64,000 bases of DNA from an uncultured Paraprevotella sp. (GTDB taxonomy: Bacteria; Bacteroidota; Bacteroidia; Bacteroidales; Bacteroidaceae): contig CAMWUI010000003.1 of the NCBI GenBank assembly GCA_947177395.1, positions 1 to 64,000 on the forward strand. The letters run 5' to 3'. Below, in pieces: positions 10,359-19,977 of the stretch (position 1 is the first letter of the stretch; every line of letters begins with the position of its first letter). The notes beneath the pieces are model-generated. The model was not told where the DNA came from, made no database searches, and saw only the letters and a list, made by a program, of their open reading frames with translations. The translations under genes and the position numbers were made by a program.

Positions 10359-12251
10359 ATGAGAAAATGGCGTATTGAGGATTCCGAGGAACTCTACAAC
10401 ATCAACGGTTGGGGAGTGAATTATTTCGGCATTAACGAGAAAGGGCATGTATATGTGACCCCACGGAAGAACAGCGTGCAAATCGATTTAAAGGAACTCG
10501 TCGACGAACTTGCCACCCGCCACGTGACAGCCCCCATGCTGTTGCGCTTTCCGGACATCCTTGACAACCGCATCGAAAAAACAGCCAATTGTTTCAACAA
10601 AGCCGCCAAAGCCTACAACTTCCAGGCGGAGCACTTCATTATTTTCCCTATCAAGGTAAACCAGATGCGCCCCGTTGTGGAGGAAATCATCAGCCACGGC
10701 AAGAAATACAACCTCGGTCTGGAGGCCGGCTCCAAACCTGAATTGCATGCCGTGCTTGCCACCCACATGGATTCCGACAGCCTTATCATCTGCAACGGAC
10801 ACAAAGATCAGAGTTTCATCGAACTGGCTCTCTTGGCCCAGAAAATGGGCAAACGGGTCTTCCTAGTGGTAGAGAAACTGCCCGAACTGGAAATCATTGT
10901 CCGCACCGCTGAAAAGCTGGGCGTACGCCCCAACATGGGCATTCGCATCAAACTGGCCTCCAACGGTTCCGGCAAATGGCAGGAAAGCGGAGGCGACGCT
11001 TCCAAATTCGGTCTTAACTCCTCAGAACTGCTGATAGCTCTGGAAAGACTGAAAGAGATGGGGATGAGCGATTGCCTTAAACTCATTCATTTTCACATCG
11101 GCAGCCAGATAACCAAAATCCGGAGAATCTCGACAGCCCTGCGCGAAGCCGCACAATACTACGTACAACTGCACTGCATGGGATTCAATGTGGAATTCGT
11201 AGATTGCGGCGGAGGTCTGGGCGTGGATTACGACGGCACCCGCAGCAGCAACAGCGAAAGCTCCGTCAACTACTCCATCCAGGAATACGTGAACGACTGC
11301 GTGTACACGTTCGTCGAGGCTGCCAACAGGAACAATATGCCTCATCCCAACATCATTACCGAAGGAGGGCGTTCGCTCACCGCCCATCATTCCGTCCTGA
11401 TCCTGGATGTATTGGAGAGTGTCAGCACCCCTCAGATGCAGGAGGATTTCCAACCGGCGGAGGGGGACCACCAGTTGGTGCACGACCTCACGGAAATCTG
11501 GGACAAACTGTCCTCCCGCTCCATGCTGGAAGACTGGCACGATGCGGAGGACATACGCGAAGAAGCCCTCGACCTGTTCCGCCACGGCATCATCGACCTG
11601 AAAACCCGCGCACAGATAGAAAGCTTGTACTGGAGCATCTCACACGAGGTTTCCGAATTGTGCCATACTCAGAAACATGTGCCCGACGACCTGCGTTCGC
11701 TGGACAAGCAGATGAGCGACATGTATTTCTGCAATTTCTCTCTGTTCCAGTCTCTGCCGGACTCGTGGGCCATCGACCAGCTGTTCCCCATCATCCCCAT
11801 CCAGCGGCTCGATGAGAAACCGACCCGAAGTGCCACCTTACAGGATATCAGTTGCGACAGCGACGGCAAGATATCGGCTTATGTAAACCACAACCAGCAG
11901 ACAAACTATCTGCCTTTGCATGAGATCAAGAACGGCGAACATTACTATATAGGCGTATTCCTCGTGGGCGCCTATCAGGAAATACTGGGCAACATGCACA
12001 ACCTGTTTGGCGATACCAACGCCGTACACATCTCCGTGGACAACGACCGGTATACCATCGACCAGGTAATCGACGGGGAAACCGTGGCGGACGTTCTGGA
12101 ATACGTCCAGTACGACCCGAAGAAATTAGTAAGGCGGCTCGAAATATGGGTAAGCAAAGCCATCAAGGAGGGACGCATCAACGACGCGGAGGGTAAGGAA
12201 TTCATTTCCAACTACCGCGCCGGCCTTTACGGATATACCTATCTGGAATAA
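10359..12251 (+). CDS. speA: Biosynthetic arginine decarboxylase
   Basis: Full-length 630 aa PLP-dependent; 'PIKVNQMRPVVEEI', 'FHIGSQI', 'DCGGGLGVDYDG'. Confidence 0.95.
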   Translation: MRKWRIEDSEELYNINGWGVNYFGINEKGHVYVTPRKNSVQIDLKELVDELATRHVTAPMLLRFPDILDNRIEKTANCFNKAAKAYNFQAEHFIIFPIKVNQMRPVVEEIISHGKKYNLGLEAGSKPELHAVLATHMDSDSLIICNGHKDQSFIELALLAQKMGKRVFLVVEKLPELEIIVRTAEKLGVRPNMGIRIKLASNGSGKWQESGGDASKFGLNSSELLIALERLKEMGMSDCLKLIHFHIGSQITKIRRISTALREAAQYYVQLHCMGFNVEFVDCGGGLGVDYDGTRSSNSESSVNYSIQEYVNDCVYTFVEAANRNNMPHPNIITEGGRSLTAHHSVLILDVLESVSTPQMQEDFQPAEGDHQLVHDLTEIWDKLSSRSMLEDWHDAEDIREEALDLFRHGIIDLKTRAQIESLYWSISHEVSELCHTQKHVPDDLRSLDKQMSDMYFCNFSLFQSLPDSWAIDQLFPIIPIQRLDEKPTRSATLQDISCDSDGKISAYVNHNQQTNYLPLHEIKNGEHYYIGVFLVGAYQEILGNMHNLFGDTNAVHISVDNDRYTIDQVIDGETVADVLEYVQYDPKKLVRRLEIWVSKAIKEGRINDAEGKEFISNYRAGLYGYTYLE

Positions 12252-12257
12252 ACAGAC

Positions 12258-13034
12258 ATGATGAAAGAGAAACTTACTGTAGTCAAGGTCGGAGGCGGCA
12301 TCGTCGAGGAAGAAAGTTCCCTCCGCCAACTGCTCGCCGCTTTCAGTGCGATAGACGGATACAAGGTGCTCGTGCACGGCGGGGGACGCTCTGCGACAAA
12401 GATAGCCGAACGACTGGGCATAGAAAGCCGGATGGTGAACGGCAGACGGATTACCGATGCCGACATGCTGAACGTTGTCACCATGGTATACGGCGGACTG
12501 GTGAACAAAAGTATCGTGGCGGGCCTGCAGGCCTGCGGCGTCAACGCACTGGGACTGACGGGAACGGACATGGACGTGATCCGCTCACACAAAAGACCGG
12601 CAAAAGATGTGGATTACGGCTTCGTGGGAGATGTCGACACCGTCAACGGGAAACTGCTGGAAGAGTTGATCAGGAAAGACATCGTCCCCGTAATGGCTCC
12701 CCTGACCCACGACGGGAAAGGGCATATACTGAACACCAACGCCGATACAATCGCCGGTGAAACGGCCAAGGCACTTGCCCCTTATTTCAACGTGACTCTG
12801 ATTTTCTGCTTTGAAAAAAAAGGTGTGCTCAGGGATGCCGACGACGAGAACAGCGTCATCGGACACATCGACGAGGCCGACTTCAAACGCTATGTAGAGG
12901 ACGGGACCATCCAAGGAGGCATGATTCCCAAACTGGAAAATTCGTTCGATGCCATCCGGGCCGGCGTCGACAAAGTAGTCATTACGCTGGCAACCGCCAT
13001 CGACGGGCGTTCCGGCACCATCATTGAAAAATAA
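12258..13034 (+). CDS. argB: Acetylglutamate kinase
   Basis: VVKVGGGIVEEE, 'VLVHGGGRSATKIAERLGI', 'GGMIPKLENSFDAI'. Confidence 0.95.
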   Translation: MMKEKLTVVKVGGGIVEEESSLRQLLAAFSAIDGYKVLVHGGGRSATKIAERLGIESRMVNGRRITDADMLNVVTMVYGGLVNKSIVAGLQACGVNALGLTGTDMDVIRSHKRPAKDVDYGFVGDVDTVNGKLLEELIRKDIVPVMAPLTHDGKGHILNTNADTIAGETAKALAPYFNVTLIFCFEKKGVLRDADDENSVIGHIDEADFKRYVEDGTIQGGMIPKLENSFDAIRAGVDKVVITLATAIDGRSGTIIEK

Positions 13035-13095
13035 AAAAGGGGGGGGGTATCCGACTCTTTACCAGCAACAAAGGAATACATCATAAAAAAATACG

Positions 13096-13129
13096 CGGGT
13101 GAGTGTAACTTTTCGGGCACTCACCCGTC
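13096..13129 (+). promoter_or_regulatory. Putative ECF-type autoregulatory promoter overlapping a perfect 10-bp hairpin
   Basis: CGGGTGAGTG (13096-13105) / CACTCACCCG (13118-13127); TAAC (13106-13109), 16-nt spacer, CGTC (13126-13129), just upstream of the ECF sigma ATG at 13144. Confidence 0.55.
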
Positions 13130-13143
13130 TTCATAATAGAGAG

Positions 13144-13650
13144 ATGAAAGAAATCAGCTTCCGGAACGACGTATTGCCATTCAAAGATAAAATCTTTCGG
13201 CTGGCTCTCCGCATCACCATGAATCGTGCAGAAGCGGAAGACATCGTTCAGGATACGCTGATCAGGGTGTGGAACAAACGGAACGAATGGTCCGGGTTTT
13301 CTTCGATGGAAGCATATTGCCTCGCCGTATGCAGAAACCTGTCGTTAGACCGTATTTCTCTTAAGGAGAACTGCCACGCGACGCTGGAGGACCAGCCCGA
13401 CACTCCGGATTCCTTCACTCCTCACGACGCTCTGACCCGCAAGGAACAGATAAGTCTGGTGGAGACACTGCTTGCAGGACTGCCCGAAGTCCAGCGGAGT
13501 ATCATACAGCTCCGGGAAATCGAAGGCAAAAACTACAGGGAGATAGCGGAAATCCTGAATCTCAGCGAAGAGAAAGTCAAAGTATACCTGTTCCGGGCAA
13601 GACAACGGATAAAGCAGGCGTACGCAAAAATAGACGGATATGGACTATAA
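13144..13650 (+). CDS. ECF RNA polymerase sigma factor
   Basis: Sigma region 2 'RLALRITMNRAEAEDIVQDTLIRVWN', region 4 'REIEGKNYREIAEILNLSEEKVKVYLFRARQRIKQ'. Confidence 0.93.
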   Translation: MKEISFRNDVLPFKDKIFRLALRITMNRAEAEDIVQDTLIRVWNKRNEWSGFSSMEAYCLAVCRNLSLDRISLKENCHATLEDQPDTPDSFTPHDALTRKEQISLVETLLAGLPEVQRSIIQLREIEGKNYREIAEILNLSEEKVKVYLFRARQRIKQAYAKIDGYGL

Positions 13651-14134
13651 ATACATCGAGCAACTGCTGGAACGCTATTGGGAAGGACAGACCAGCCTAC
13701 AGGAAGAAGCCATCCTGCACATGTTCTTTGAACAAGAAGACGTCCCTGCTCATCTGCAACGTTACAAACCTCTGTTCGAGGGTCTGGCACAGCAGGCAAA
13801 GATTCGTCTAGACGAGACATTCGAAACGCATCTGCCGATACCAGAGAAAGAGCGGCCGGCCGTAAAAGCACGACCCATCACGTACATGCAACGGCTGTCC
13901 CCCCTCTACAAGGCGGCGGCCATTGTCGGCATCACCCTGACATTGGGAAACGCGGCGCAAAGTTCCTTCAAACCCGAGGAGGACTATAACGACAACGGTT
14001 ACCAGAACTCTTACGAGAATGCGGCGGCCGTTTATGCCGAGGAAACGGAGACCGTGAAATTCGTGTCGGAACGCATGGACGAAGTGAACGGAAACGACTC
14101 GCTGGACATTGCAGAAGATACGCCCGCCCCATAA
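13640..14134 (+). CDS. Putative membrane-anchored partner (anti-sigma-like) of the ECF sigma
   Basis: Overlaps the sigma 3' end; N-terminal helical region and one TM segment (AAAIVGITLTLGNAA). Confidence 0.6.
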   Translation: MDYKYIEQLLERYWEGQTSLQEEAILHMFFEQEDVPAHLQRYKPLFEGLAQQAKIRLDETFETHLPIPEKERPAVKARPITYMQRLSPLYKAAAIVGITLTLGNAAQSSFKPEEDYNDNGYQNSYENAAAVYAEETETVKFVSERMDEVNGNDSLDIAEDTPAP

Positions 14135-14222
14135 TCCTGCGACACAAGGAGGGGGGGGGAGAGAAAGCAGCCCACCCGGCTCCGGCGCATGTCTGGAACG
14201 GCGAAAACAGAAAACAACGAGA

Positions 14223-14352
14223 TAATTTTGCTTTTTCTATAAAAACAAGTTAGTGCTTAATAAAACAACGAAACTGTGAAGTTTCATTTTCTCTCAAATT
14301 TTTTCATAACATACTAACGACGAAAGAGGTTGCCTGTGGAGGTAGCCTCTTT
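14223..14352 (+). ncRNA. Candidate small RNA: -7 box, small hairpin, 12-bp terminator-like hairpin
   Basis: TAATTTTG at 14223-14230; GAAAC-TGTGAA-GTTTC hairpin; AAAGAGGTTGCC...GGTAGCCTCTTT at 14323-14352; no ORF in the interval. Confidence 0.3.
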
Positions 14353-14406
14353 TACTTTACAGACAACCCGACATACAAAATAAAAGCGTATCTTTGCCGA
14401 CGGACC

Positions 14407-14904
14407 ATGATAGACCAGACATTCCACATCGATACGGACGTGCTGCAGATGTCGCTCCGCCGCGGCACCGACCGGAAGTTCTATGTCAGCACCAAACCGG
14501 GGACAGTGATTATCACTTATCCCCCGGAGACGGTGTTCAGCACCCCCGAGATGCAGCGGTTCCTGTTCAAGGCCGTCACGGAACAACTGCGCAAACAGGC
14601 ACGGGGTTACCTGCCGGGACGGCTCGGACAGCTGGCCGGCCGATACGGTTTCACCTACACCGGCGTGAAAATCAATTCGGCACACACGAGGTGGGGAAGC
14701 TGCTCCTCCCGGCGTAGCATCAACCTGTCTCTGTTCCTCATGCTGCTGCCCTCCCACCTGTCCGACTACGTGTTGCTGCACGAACTGTGCCACACCCGGG
14801 AGATGAATCACGGTCCCCGCTTCTGGACGCTGATGGACAGCGTCACAGACGGATGCGCCCGTGCGCTTCGGGCGGAATTGCGCGGTTTTCATTCCCCATT
14901 CTGA
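14407..14904 (+). CDS. YgjP-like metal-dependent hydrolase (M48-type HExxH variant)
   Basis: 'NSAHTRWGSCSSRRSINLSLFLMLLPSHLSDYVLLHELCHTREMNHGPRFW'. Confidence 0.88.
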   Translation: MIDQTFHIDTDVLQMSLRRGTDRKFYVSTKPGTVIITYPPETVFSTPEMQRFLFKAVTEQLRKQARGYLPGRLGQLAGRYGFTYTGVKINSAHTRWGSCSSRRSINLSLFLMLLPSHLSDYVLLHELCHTREMNHGPRFWTLMDSVTDGCARALRAELRGFHSPF

Positions 14905-14965
14905 ATATTATAGCATTTTTGCGGTTTTTTTAAGGCAAAAGCCCACTTGTGTTACATAATTTTTC

Positions 14966-14973
14966 TACCTTTG
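14966..14973 (+). promoter_or_regulatory. -7 box TACCTTTG upstream of the GH2 gene
   Basis: TAnnTTTG match. Confidence 0.45.
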
Positions 14974-15038
14974 TAAGCAGCCCTTTTACTGTTATTTAAC
15001 CGGATATATACTAAAAACACAATAAACAATTACACTTT

Positions 15039-18000
15039 ATGAGAAAAGCAGCTTTTAGTTTCATGCTGTGCTGCCTGGCAGCTACAGCCAAATCCGAGAG
15101 CCAGCCCCTGCAGGGATTCTATTACGGCAACGACCTGCATCCCTCGGGTATCGAATGGCAATCCACGGATTCATTAGCTTACAACAAAGAACAGCCCCGC
15201 GCCACCTTCTTTTCGTTCGCCAACATAGAAAGTGCACGCCGCGTACTGCCGGAGAACAGCACCTACTGGGCCTCCCTGAACGGGGAGTGGAAGTTCCACT
15301 GGGCTCCCAATCCGGACGAACGCCCGGCAGACTTCTACAAACCGGAATTCGACACCAGCCAATGGGACGACATCCTCGTGCCGTCCAGCTGGAACATCGC
15401 AGGCCTGCAAAAGGACGGGAGCCAGAAATACGGCACCCCCATCTACGTGAACCAGCCTGTCATCTTCCAGCACCGCGTGGCCGTGGACGACTGGCGGGGC
15501 GGAGTGATGCGCACGCCTCCCACACACTGGACCACCTATAAGCATCGCAACGAAGTGGGCTCTTACCGCCGCACGTTCGAAATACCGGCCCACTGGGACG
15601 GCCGCCAGGTATTCATCAGCTTCGACGGCGTGGACTCGTTCTTCTACCTGTGGATAAACGGCCGCTACGTGGGTTTCTCCAAAAACTCACGCAACGCCGC
15701 CCGCTTCAACATCACCCCTTACCTGACGAAGGGCACCAACGTGGTGGCAGCGGAAGTGTACCGCAGTTCGGACGGCTCCTTCTTGGAGTCGCAGGACATG
15801 TTCCGCCTGCCCGGCATATTCCGCACCGTGGCCCTCTACTCCACGCCCGAAGTGCAGATACGCGACCTCAGAGTCATTCCCGACCTGACCAACGACTATC
15901 AGGACGGCGTGCTGAACATCACGGCCGACATCCGCAACTTGGGCAAAAAGGATGCCAAGGAATACTCGCTGACCTACAGCCTCTATGCCAACCCGCTCTA
16001 CTCCGACGAAAACACACCAGTGGAAGGTTCCTCCCTCACAACCGTACCGCTGAGCATAAAGGCCGGTTCATGCAAGAGCTCGACCGGCAAGTTGTCCATA
16101 CAGATGCCGAACCTTTGGAGCGCTGAAGCCCCCTACCGCTACACGTTGGTGGCTCAGCTCAAAGACAGCAAGGGCAAGGTCGTGGAAACGGTATCTGTCT
16201 ACACCGGTTTCCGCAAGGTGGAGATCAAGGAGACCAAGGCCGAGGACGATGAGTTTCACCTGGCCGGACGCTACTATTACATCAACGGAAAGACGGTGAA
16301 ACTGAAAGGCGTCAACCGGCACGAGACGGCGGCCGCCATGGGACACGCCCTCACCCGGACATGGATGGAGGAGGAAGTGATGATGATGAAACGCGCCAAC
16401 ATCAACCACGTCCGCAACTCCCACTATCCCGACGATCCCTACTGGTACTACCTGTGCGACAAGTACGGTATTTACCTGGAAGACGAGGCCAACATCGAGT
16501 CCCACGAATACTACTACGGCGCCGCCTCGCTCTCCCATCCCGAAGAATGGAAAAACGCCCACGTGGCCCGCGAGATGGAAATGGTCCACAGCACGATCAA
16601 CAGCCCGTCGGTTGTCATCTGGTCGCTCGGCAATGAGGCCGGCCCCGGCAAGAACTTCGTGGCTGGCTACGAGGCCATCAAGGCGCTCGACACCTCGCGC
16701 CCGGTACAGTACGAACGTAACAACGACATCGTGGACATGGGTTCCAACCAATATCCCTCCATCGGATGGACACGCGGAGCCGTCAAAGGCAACTACAACA
16801 TCAAATACCCGTTCCACATCTCCGAATACGCTCATTCGATGGGTAACGCCGTGGGCAACCTCATCGACTACTGGGAAGCCATCGAAAGCACCAATTTCTT
16901 CTGCGGCGGCGCCATCTGGGACTGGATCGACCAGTCGCTCTACAACTACGACACCAAGACCGGAGAACGCTATCTGGCCTACGGCGGCGACTTCGGCGAC
17001 ACGCCCAATGACGGGCAGTTCGTCATGAACGGCATCATCTTCGGCGACATGACACCGAAACCTCAGTATTTCGAAGTGAAGAAGGTCTACCAGTACATCG
17101 GAGTGAAAGCCGTAGACATGAAAAAAGGCCGCATAGAAATCTTCAACAAGAACTATTTCACACCGTTGACAGACTATGCCATGGAATGGAGCCTCTATGA
17201 GAACGGGAAAAAGGTACAGAGCAGCAATGTCTTCGGCGGGCCGCGCAACATCGTCGGGCCGCGCGAAAGGCAGGAATACACCATCCCCTACGACTATGAC
17301 AAGCTGAACCCGCAAAGCGAATATTTCGTCACCGTACAGTTCACCCTGGCATCCGACAAGCCGTGGGCGCGTGCCGGATACGTACAGGCCGAAGAGCAGC
17401 TGGCCGTGAAGGCCGCCGGCGAGAAACCGCTTATCAGCGCCGTGACAAAAGACGCCCCCGCACTCACGAAAACAGAGACCGCAGGCGAGAACATGCAGAC
17501 GATAAAGGGCGAGAACTTCGAAGCCCGCTTCGACATGACCACCGGCACGCTCTACAGCCTGACGTACGGCGGCCAGAAGGTCATCACCGACGGCAACGGT
17601 CCGAAACTGGATGCGTTCCGCGCGTTCACCAACAACGACAATTGGTTCTACACCCAATGGTATGAGCGCGGCCTGCACAACCTGAAACACAAGGTGCTCA
17701 GCAGCCAGCAGTTCAAAGGCAAGGACGGGTGCCAGGTGCTCTCGTTCACGGTAGAGTCTCAGGCCCCCAACGCCGCCCGCATACACGGCGGCACCAGCTC
17801 TGGCCGCAACCGCATCGAGGAACTGACAAACCGACCTTTCGGAACCGACGATTTCAAATTCACCACCAACCAAGTGTGGACCATCTACAAGGACGGCTCC
17901 ATTGAACTGGAAGCCGCCATCACGTCGAACATGCAGAACCTCGTCCTACCCCGTCTGGGCTACCTGATGCGCGTACCGCAGCAACTGAGCCGGTTCACCT

Positions 18001-19070
18001 ACTACGGACGCGGTCCGGTGGAAAACTACGCCGACCGCAAAACCGGCCAATTCATCGCGGAATACCAAAGCACCGTGAAACAACAGTTCGTCGATTTCCC
18101 CAAACCGCAGAACATGGGCAACCACGAAGATGTGCGCTGGGCTGCGCTGACAAACGGCACGAACGGCGTAATCTTCATCGCCAACCGGCCAATGGCCACG
18201 ACGGCCCTGCCTTACTCGGAACTCGACCTCACACTGGCCGCCCACCCCTATCAACTGCCGGCTGCCGGTGACACATACCTGCACCTCGACCTCGGCATGA
18301 CGGGACTCGGCGGAAACAGTTGCGGACAAGGCGGCCCGCTGGAGCACGACTGCGTGAAGGCGTCCGACCACAAGTTCGGCTTCATCATCCGCCCCGCCCT
18401 CCAGGACAAACTGAGCGAAACGGCCCAAGTGGCGCCCGACGGCTATATGCCTCTCAGCATCAGCCGCGACCGTACAGGCAAAGTGAGCATCTCCTCTGCA
18501 TTGGCCGATGCCCGGATCCTTTACACGGTGGACAAGCGGAAGAAACCGTCCGAATACACCGGCCAGCCCATCTCCCTGCGTCAGGGCGGCACAGTGACGG
18601 CCTGGTACAAGAACCAGCCGGAAATCAAGGCCGCCATGGCATTTCCCAAGATAGAAACGGTGGATACGGAGGTTATTTACGCCAGCAGCGAGGAAGGCGG
18701 CAGCTCCAGGTTCCTGACCGACGGCGACCCGTCCACCATCTGGCACACCATGTACTCCGTCACAGTGGCACAGTATCCCCACTGGGTGGACCTGGATGCC
18801 GGAGAGACGAAGACCATCAAGGGATTCACCTACCTGCCGCGCCAGGAGGGCAACAACGGTGACATCAAGGGCTACCGCATCTACGTGAGCAACGATGGCA
18901 AGGAATGGGGTGAACCCATCCACGAAGGCACTTTCGAATTTACAAAAGACCAGAAGAAAGTCATATTTGGCAAACCGGTGAAAGCCCGTTATTTCCGTTT
19001 CATGGGGCTCAGCTCGCAGGACGGACAGGATTTCGCATCCGGTGCGGAACTGGGCATCTTGGCCGAGTAA
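15039..19070 (+). CDS. GH2 beta-galactosidase with C-terminal F5/8 type C (CBM32-like) domain
   Basis: GH2 motifs 'GVNRHE', 'VVIWSLGNEAG', 'GGAIWDWIDQSL', 'YYGRGPVENYADRK'; C-terminal discoidin-like domain. Confidence 0.93.
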   Translation: MRKAAFSFMLCCLAATAKSESQPLQGFYYGNDLHPSGIEWQSTDSLAYNKEQPRATFFSFANIESARRVLPENSTYWASLNGEWKFHWAPNPDERPADFYKPEFDTSQWDDILVPSSWNIAGLQKDGSQKYGTPIYVNQPVIFQHRVAVDDWRGGVMRTPPTHWTTYKHRNEVGSYRRTFEIPAHWDGRQVFISFDGVDSFFYLWINGRYVGFSKNSRNAARFNITPYLTKGTNVVAAEVYRSSDGSFLESQDMFRLPGIFRTVALYSTPEVQIRDLRVIPDLTNDYQDGVLNITADIRNLGKKDAKEYSLTYSLYANPLYSDENTPVEGSSLTTVPLSIKAGSCKSSTGKLSIQMPNLWSAEAPYRYTLVAQLKDSKGKVVETVSVYTGFRKVEIKETKAEDDEFHLAGRYYYINGKTVKLKGVNRHETAAAMGHALTRTWMEEEVMMMKRANINHVRNSHYPDDPYWYYLCDKYGIYLEDEANIESHEYYYGAASLSHPEEWKNAHVAREMEMVHSTINSPSVVIWSLGNEAGPGKNFVAGYEAIKALDTSRPVQYERNNDIVDMGSNQYPSIGWTRGAVKGNYNIKYPFHISEYAHSMGNAVGNLIDYWEAIESTNFFCGGAIWDWIDQSLYNYDTKTGERYLAYGGDFGDTPNDGQFVMNGIIFGDMTPKPQYFEVKKVYQYIGVKAVDMKKGRIEIFNKNYFTPLTDYAMEWSLYENGKKVQSSNVFGGPRNIVGPRERQEYTIPYDYDKLNPQSEYFVTVQFTLASDKPWARAGYVQAEEQLAVKAAGEKPLISAVTKDAPALTKTETAGENMQTIKGENFEARFDMTTGTLYSLTYGGQKVITDGNGPKLDAFRAFTNNDNWFYTQWYERGLHNLKHKVLSSQQFKGKDGCQVLSFTVESQAPNAARIHGGTSSGRNRIEELTNRPFGTDDFKFTTNQVWTIYKDGSIELEAAITSNMQNLVLPRLGYLMRVPQQLSRFTYYGRGPVENYADRKTGQFIAEYQSTVKQQFVDFPKPQNMGNHEDVRWAALTNGTNGVIFIANRPMATTALPYSELDLTLAAHPYQLPAAGDTYLHLDLGMTGLGGNSCGQGGPLEHDCVKASDHKFGFIIRPALQDKLSETAQVAPDGYMPLSISRDRTGKVSISSALADARILYTVDKRKKPSEYTGQPISLRQGGTVTAWYKNQPEIKAAMAFPKIETVDTEVIYASSEEGGSSRFLTDGDPSTIWHTMYSVTVAQYPHWVDLDAGETKTIKGFTYLPRQEGNNGDIKGYRIYVSNDGKEWGEPIHEGTFEFTKDQKKVIFGKPVKARYFRFMGLSSQDGQDFASGAELGILAE

Positions 19071-19108
19071 TCGCCGTCTGACCAGGGGATTTCCTGGTTT
19101 ATAGTGCA

Positions 19109-19155
19109 CGGGAGGCTGCTTCATAACGAACCCCAAGTTATGTCGCAGCCTCCCG
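19109..19155 (+). terminator. Strong stem-loop downstream of the GH2 gene (terminator-like, no clear U-tract)
   Basis: CGGGAGGCTGC (19109-19119) / GCAGCCTCCCG (19145-19155) with inner CATAAC/GTTATG. Confidence 0.55.
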
Positions 19156-19214
19156 ATTTATTCCCCCACCGGCCATGCGAATCCCGCACCGGCTCCCCAG
19201 CTTGTCCCGCCCAT

Positions 19215-19366
19215 AGCGGACAGCACTCCACTACCCCAAGTGAACAGCACTTCACTACCCCAAGTAAACAGCGTTTCGCTACCCTAAGTGGAGTGTGCTC
19301 CGCCCGGGAAGTGAACAGTTATTCACTCGGGAAGCCGCCTGTTGCCGGCTCGGGAAGCGGGCGGCA
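19215..19366. repeat. Tandem array of six 23-24 nt units, each a short hairpin, with a partial seventh
   Basis: Units AGCGGA-CAGCAC-TCCACT-ACCCCA, AGTGAA-CAGCAC-TTCACT-ACCCCA, AGTAAA-CAGCGT-TTCGCT-ACCCTA, AGTGGAGTGTGCTCCGCCCGGGA, AGTGAACAGTTATTCACTCGGGA, AGCCGCCTGTTGCCGGCTCGGGA. Confidence 0.8.
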
Positions 19367-19461
19367 CATAGATGACTATCATCCGTGTGCATGAGTCTCA
19401 TGCCGTACAGTCAATGACCTCAACAACTATTCCCGAAGCGGCGCATCCTGCAATCCGGCAC

Positions 19462-19780
19462 CCCGAACTCACAAACTCACACACTCACACCCCCCTTTCC
19501 TTTCACACGCGCACGCACGCGTATATAACTAGGCATATGTTAGGTGAAGAAAGACGGTTATCATTCCGGCCGGCGAAGTCCGGAACATCCCTCCAGCGGC
19601 ATTCCTGCGGTTTTTCGTTGTTGCCTCCATTCATCGTCCCGGAACTCCCGCGCATACGCGCGTGTGTGAATGAAAAGAAAAGGGCACTTTTCGGCATATT
19701 TCATCGGGTGGATGCTCTCTCGCATACGCGCGCGTGTGAAAGGAAAAGGGGGTGTGAGTGTGTGAGTTTGTGAGTTCGGG
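19462..19780. repeat. Long inverted repeat, 49-bp arms with one mismatch around a ~220 bp loop
   Basis: 19462-19510 cccgaactcacaaactcacacactcacacccccctttcctttcacacgc versus reverse complement of 19732-19780. Confidence 0.9.
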
Positions 19781-19862
19781 AGGGGGAAGGAGACAGTCTT
19801 AATTAAAAATCACGTTGAAACATTTCTGTTGAATTCGGTTACAAAAAACAAGAAAATGATAT

Positions 19863-19893
19863 TTTGCGGAATAAAAAACTAATATTAAATTTG
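19863..19893 (+). promoter_or_regulatory. Bacteroidetes consensus promoter (TTTG, 19-nt spacer, TAAATTTG)
   Basis: TTTG at 19863-19866, 19-nt spacer, TAAATTTG at 19886-19893. Confidence 0.7.
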
Positions 19894-19977
19894 CAACCTA
19901 ATAACGAACATCCTCTGAAAAGTAGCTTAACCAACTATAGATATACCTATTTTATTAATTTAAAAAGTTAGATGCTT

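Noticed and set aside
13039-14159. Two G9 tracts (about 13039-13047 and 14151-14159) as phase-variation switches
   Set aside because: Both are intergenic and do not interrupt an ORF or an evident promoter spacer; length variation is possible but nothing in the sequence supports a switch.
16068-19136. Long minus-strand ORFs (601 aa and 396 aa) opposite the GH2 gene
   Set aside because: Shadow ORFs of a GC-rich, clearly coding plus-strand gene; no recognisable domain or start context.
19215-19366. CRISPR array
   Set aside because: Units are contiguous with no unique spacers, and no cas genes are present in the window.
19372-19773. 133-aa plus-strand ORF across the long inverted repeat
   Set aside because: Low-complexity His/Thr-rich translation of repeat DNA; the structure is better explained as an inverted repeat.
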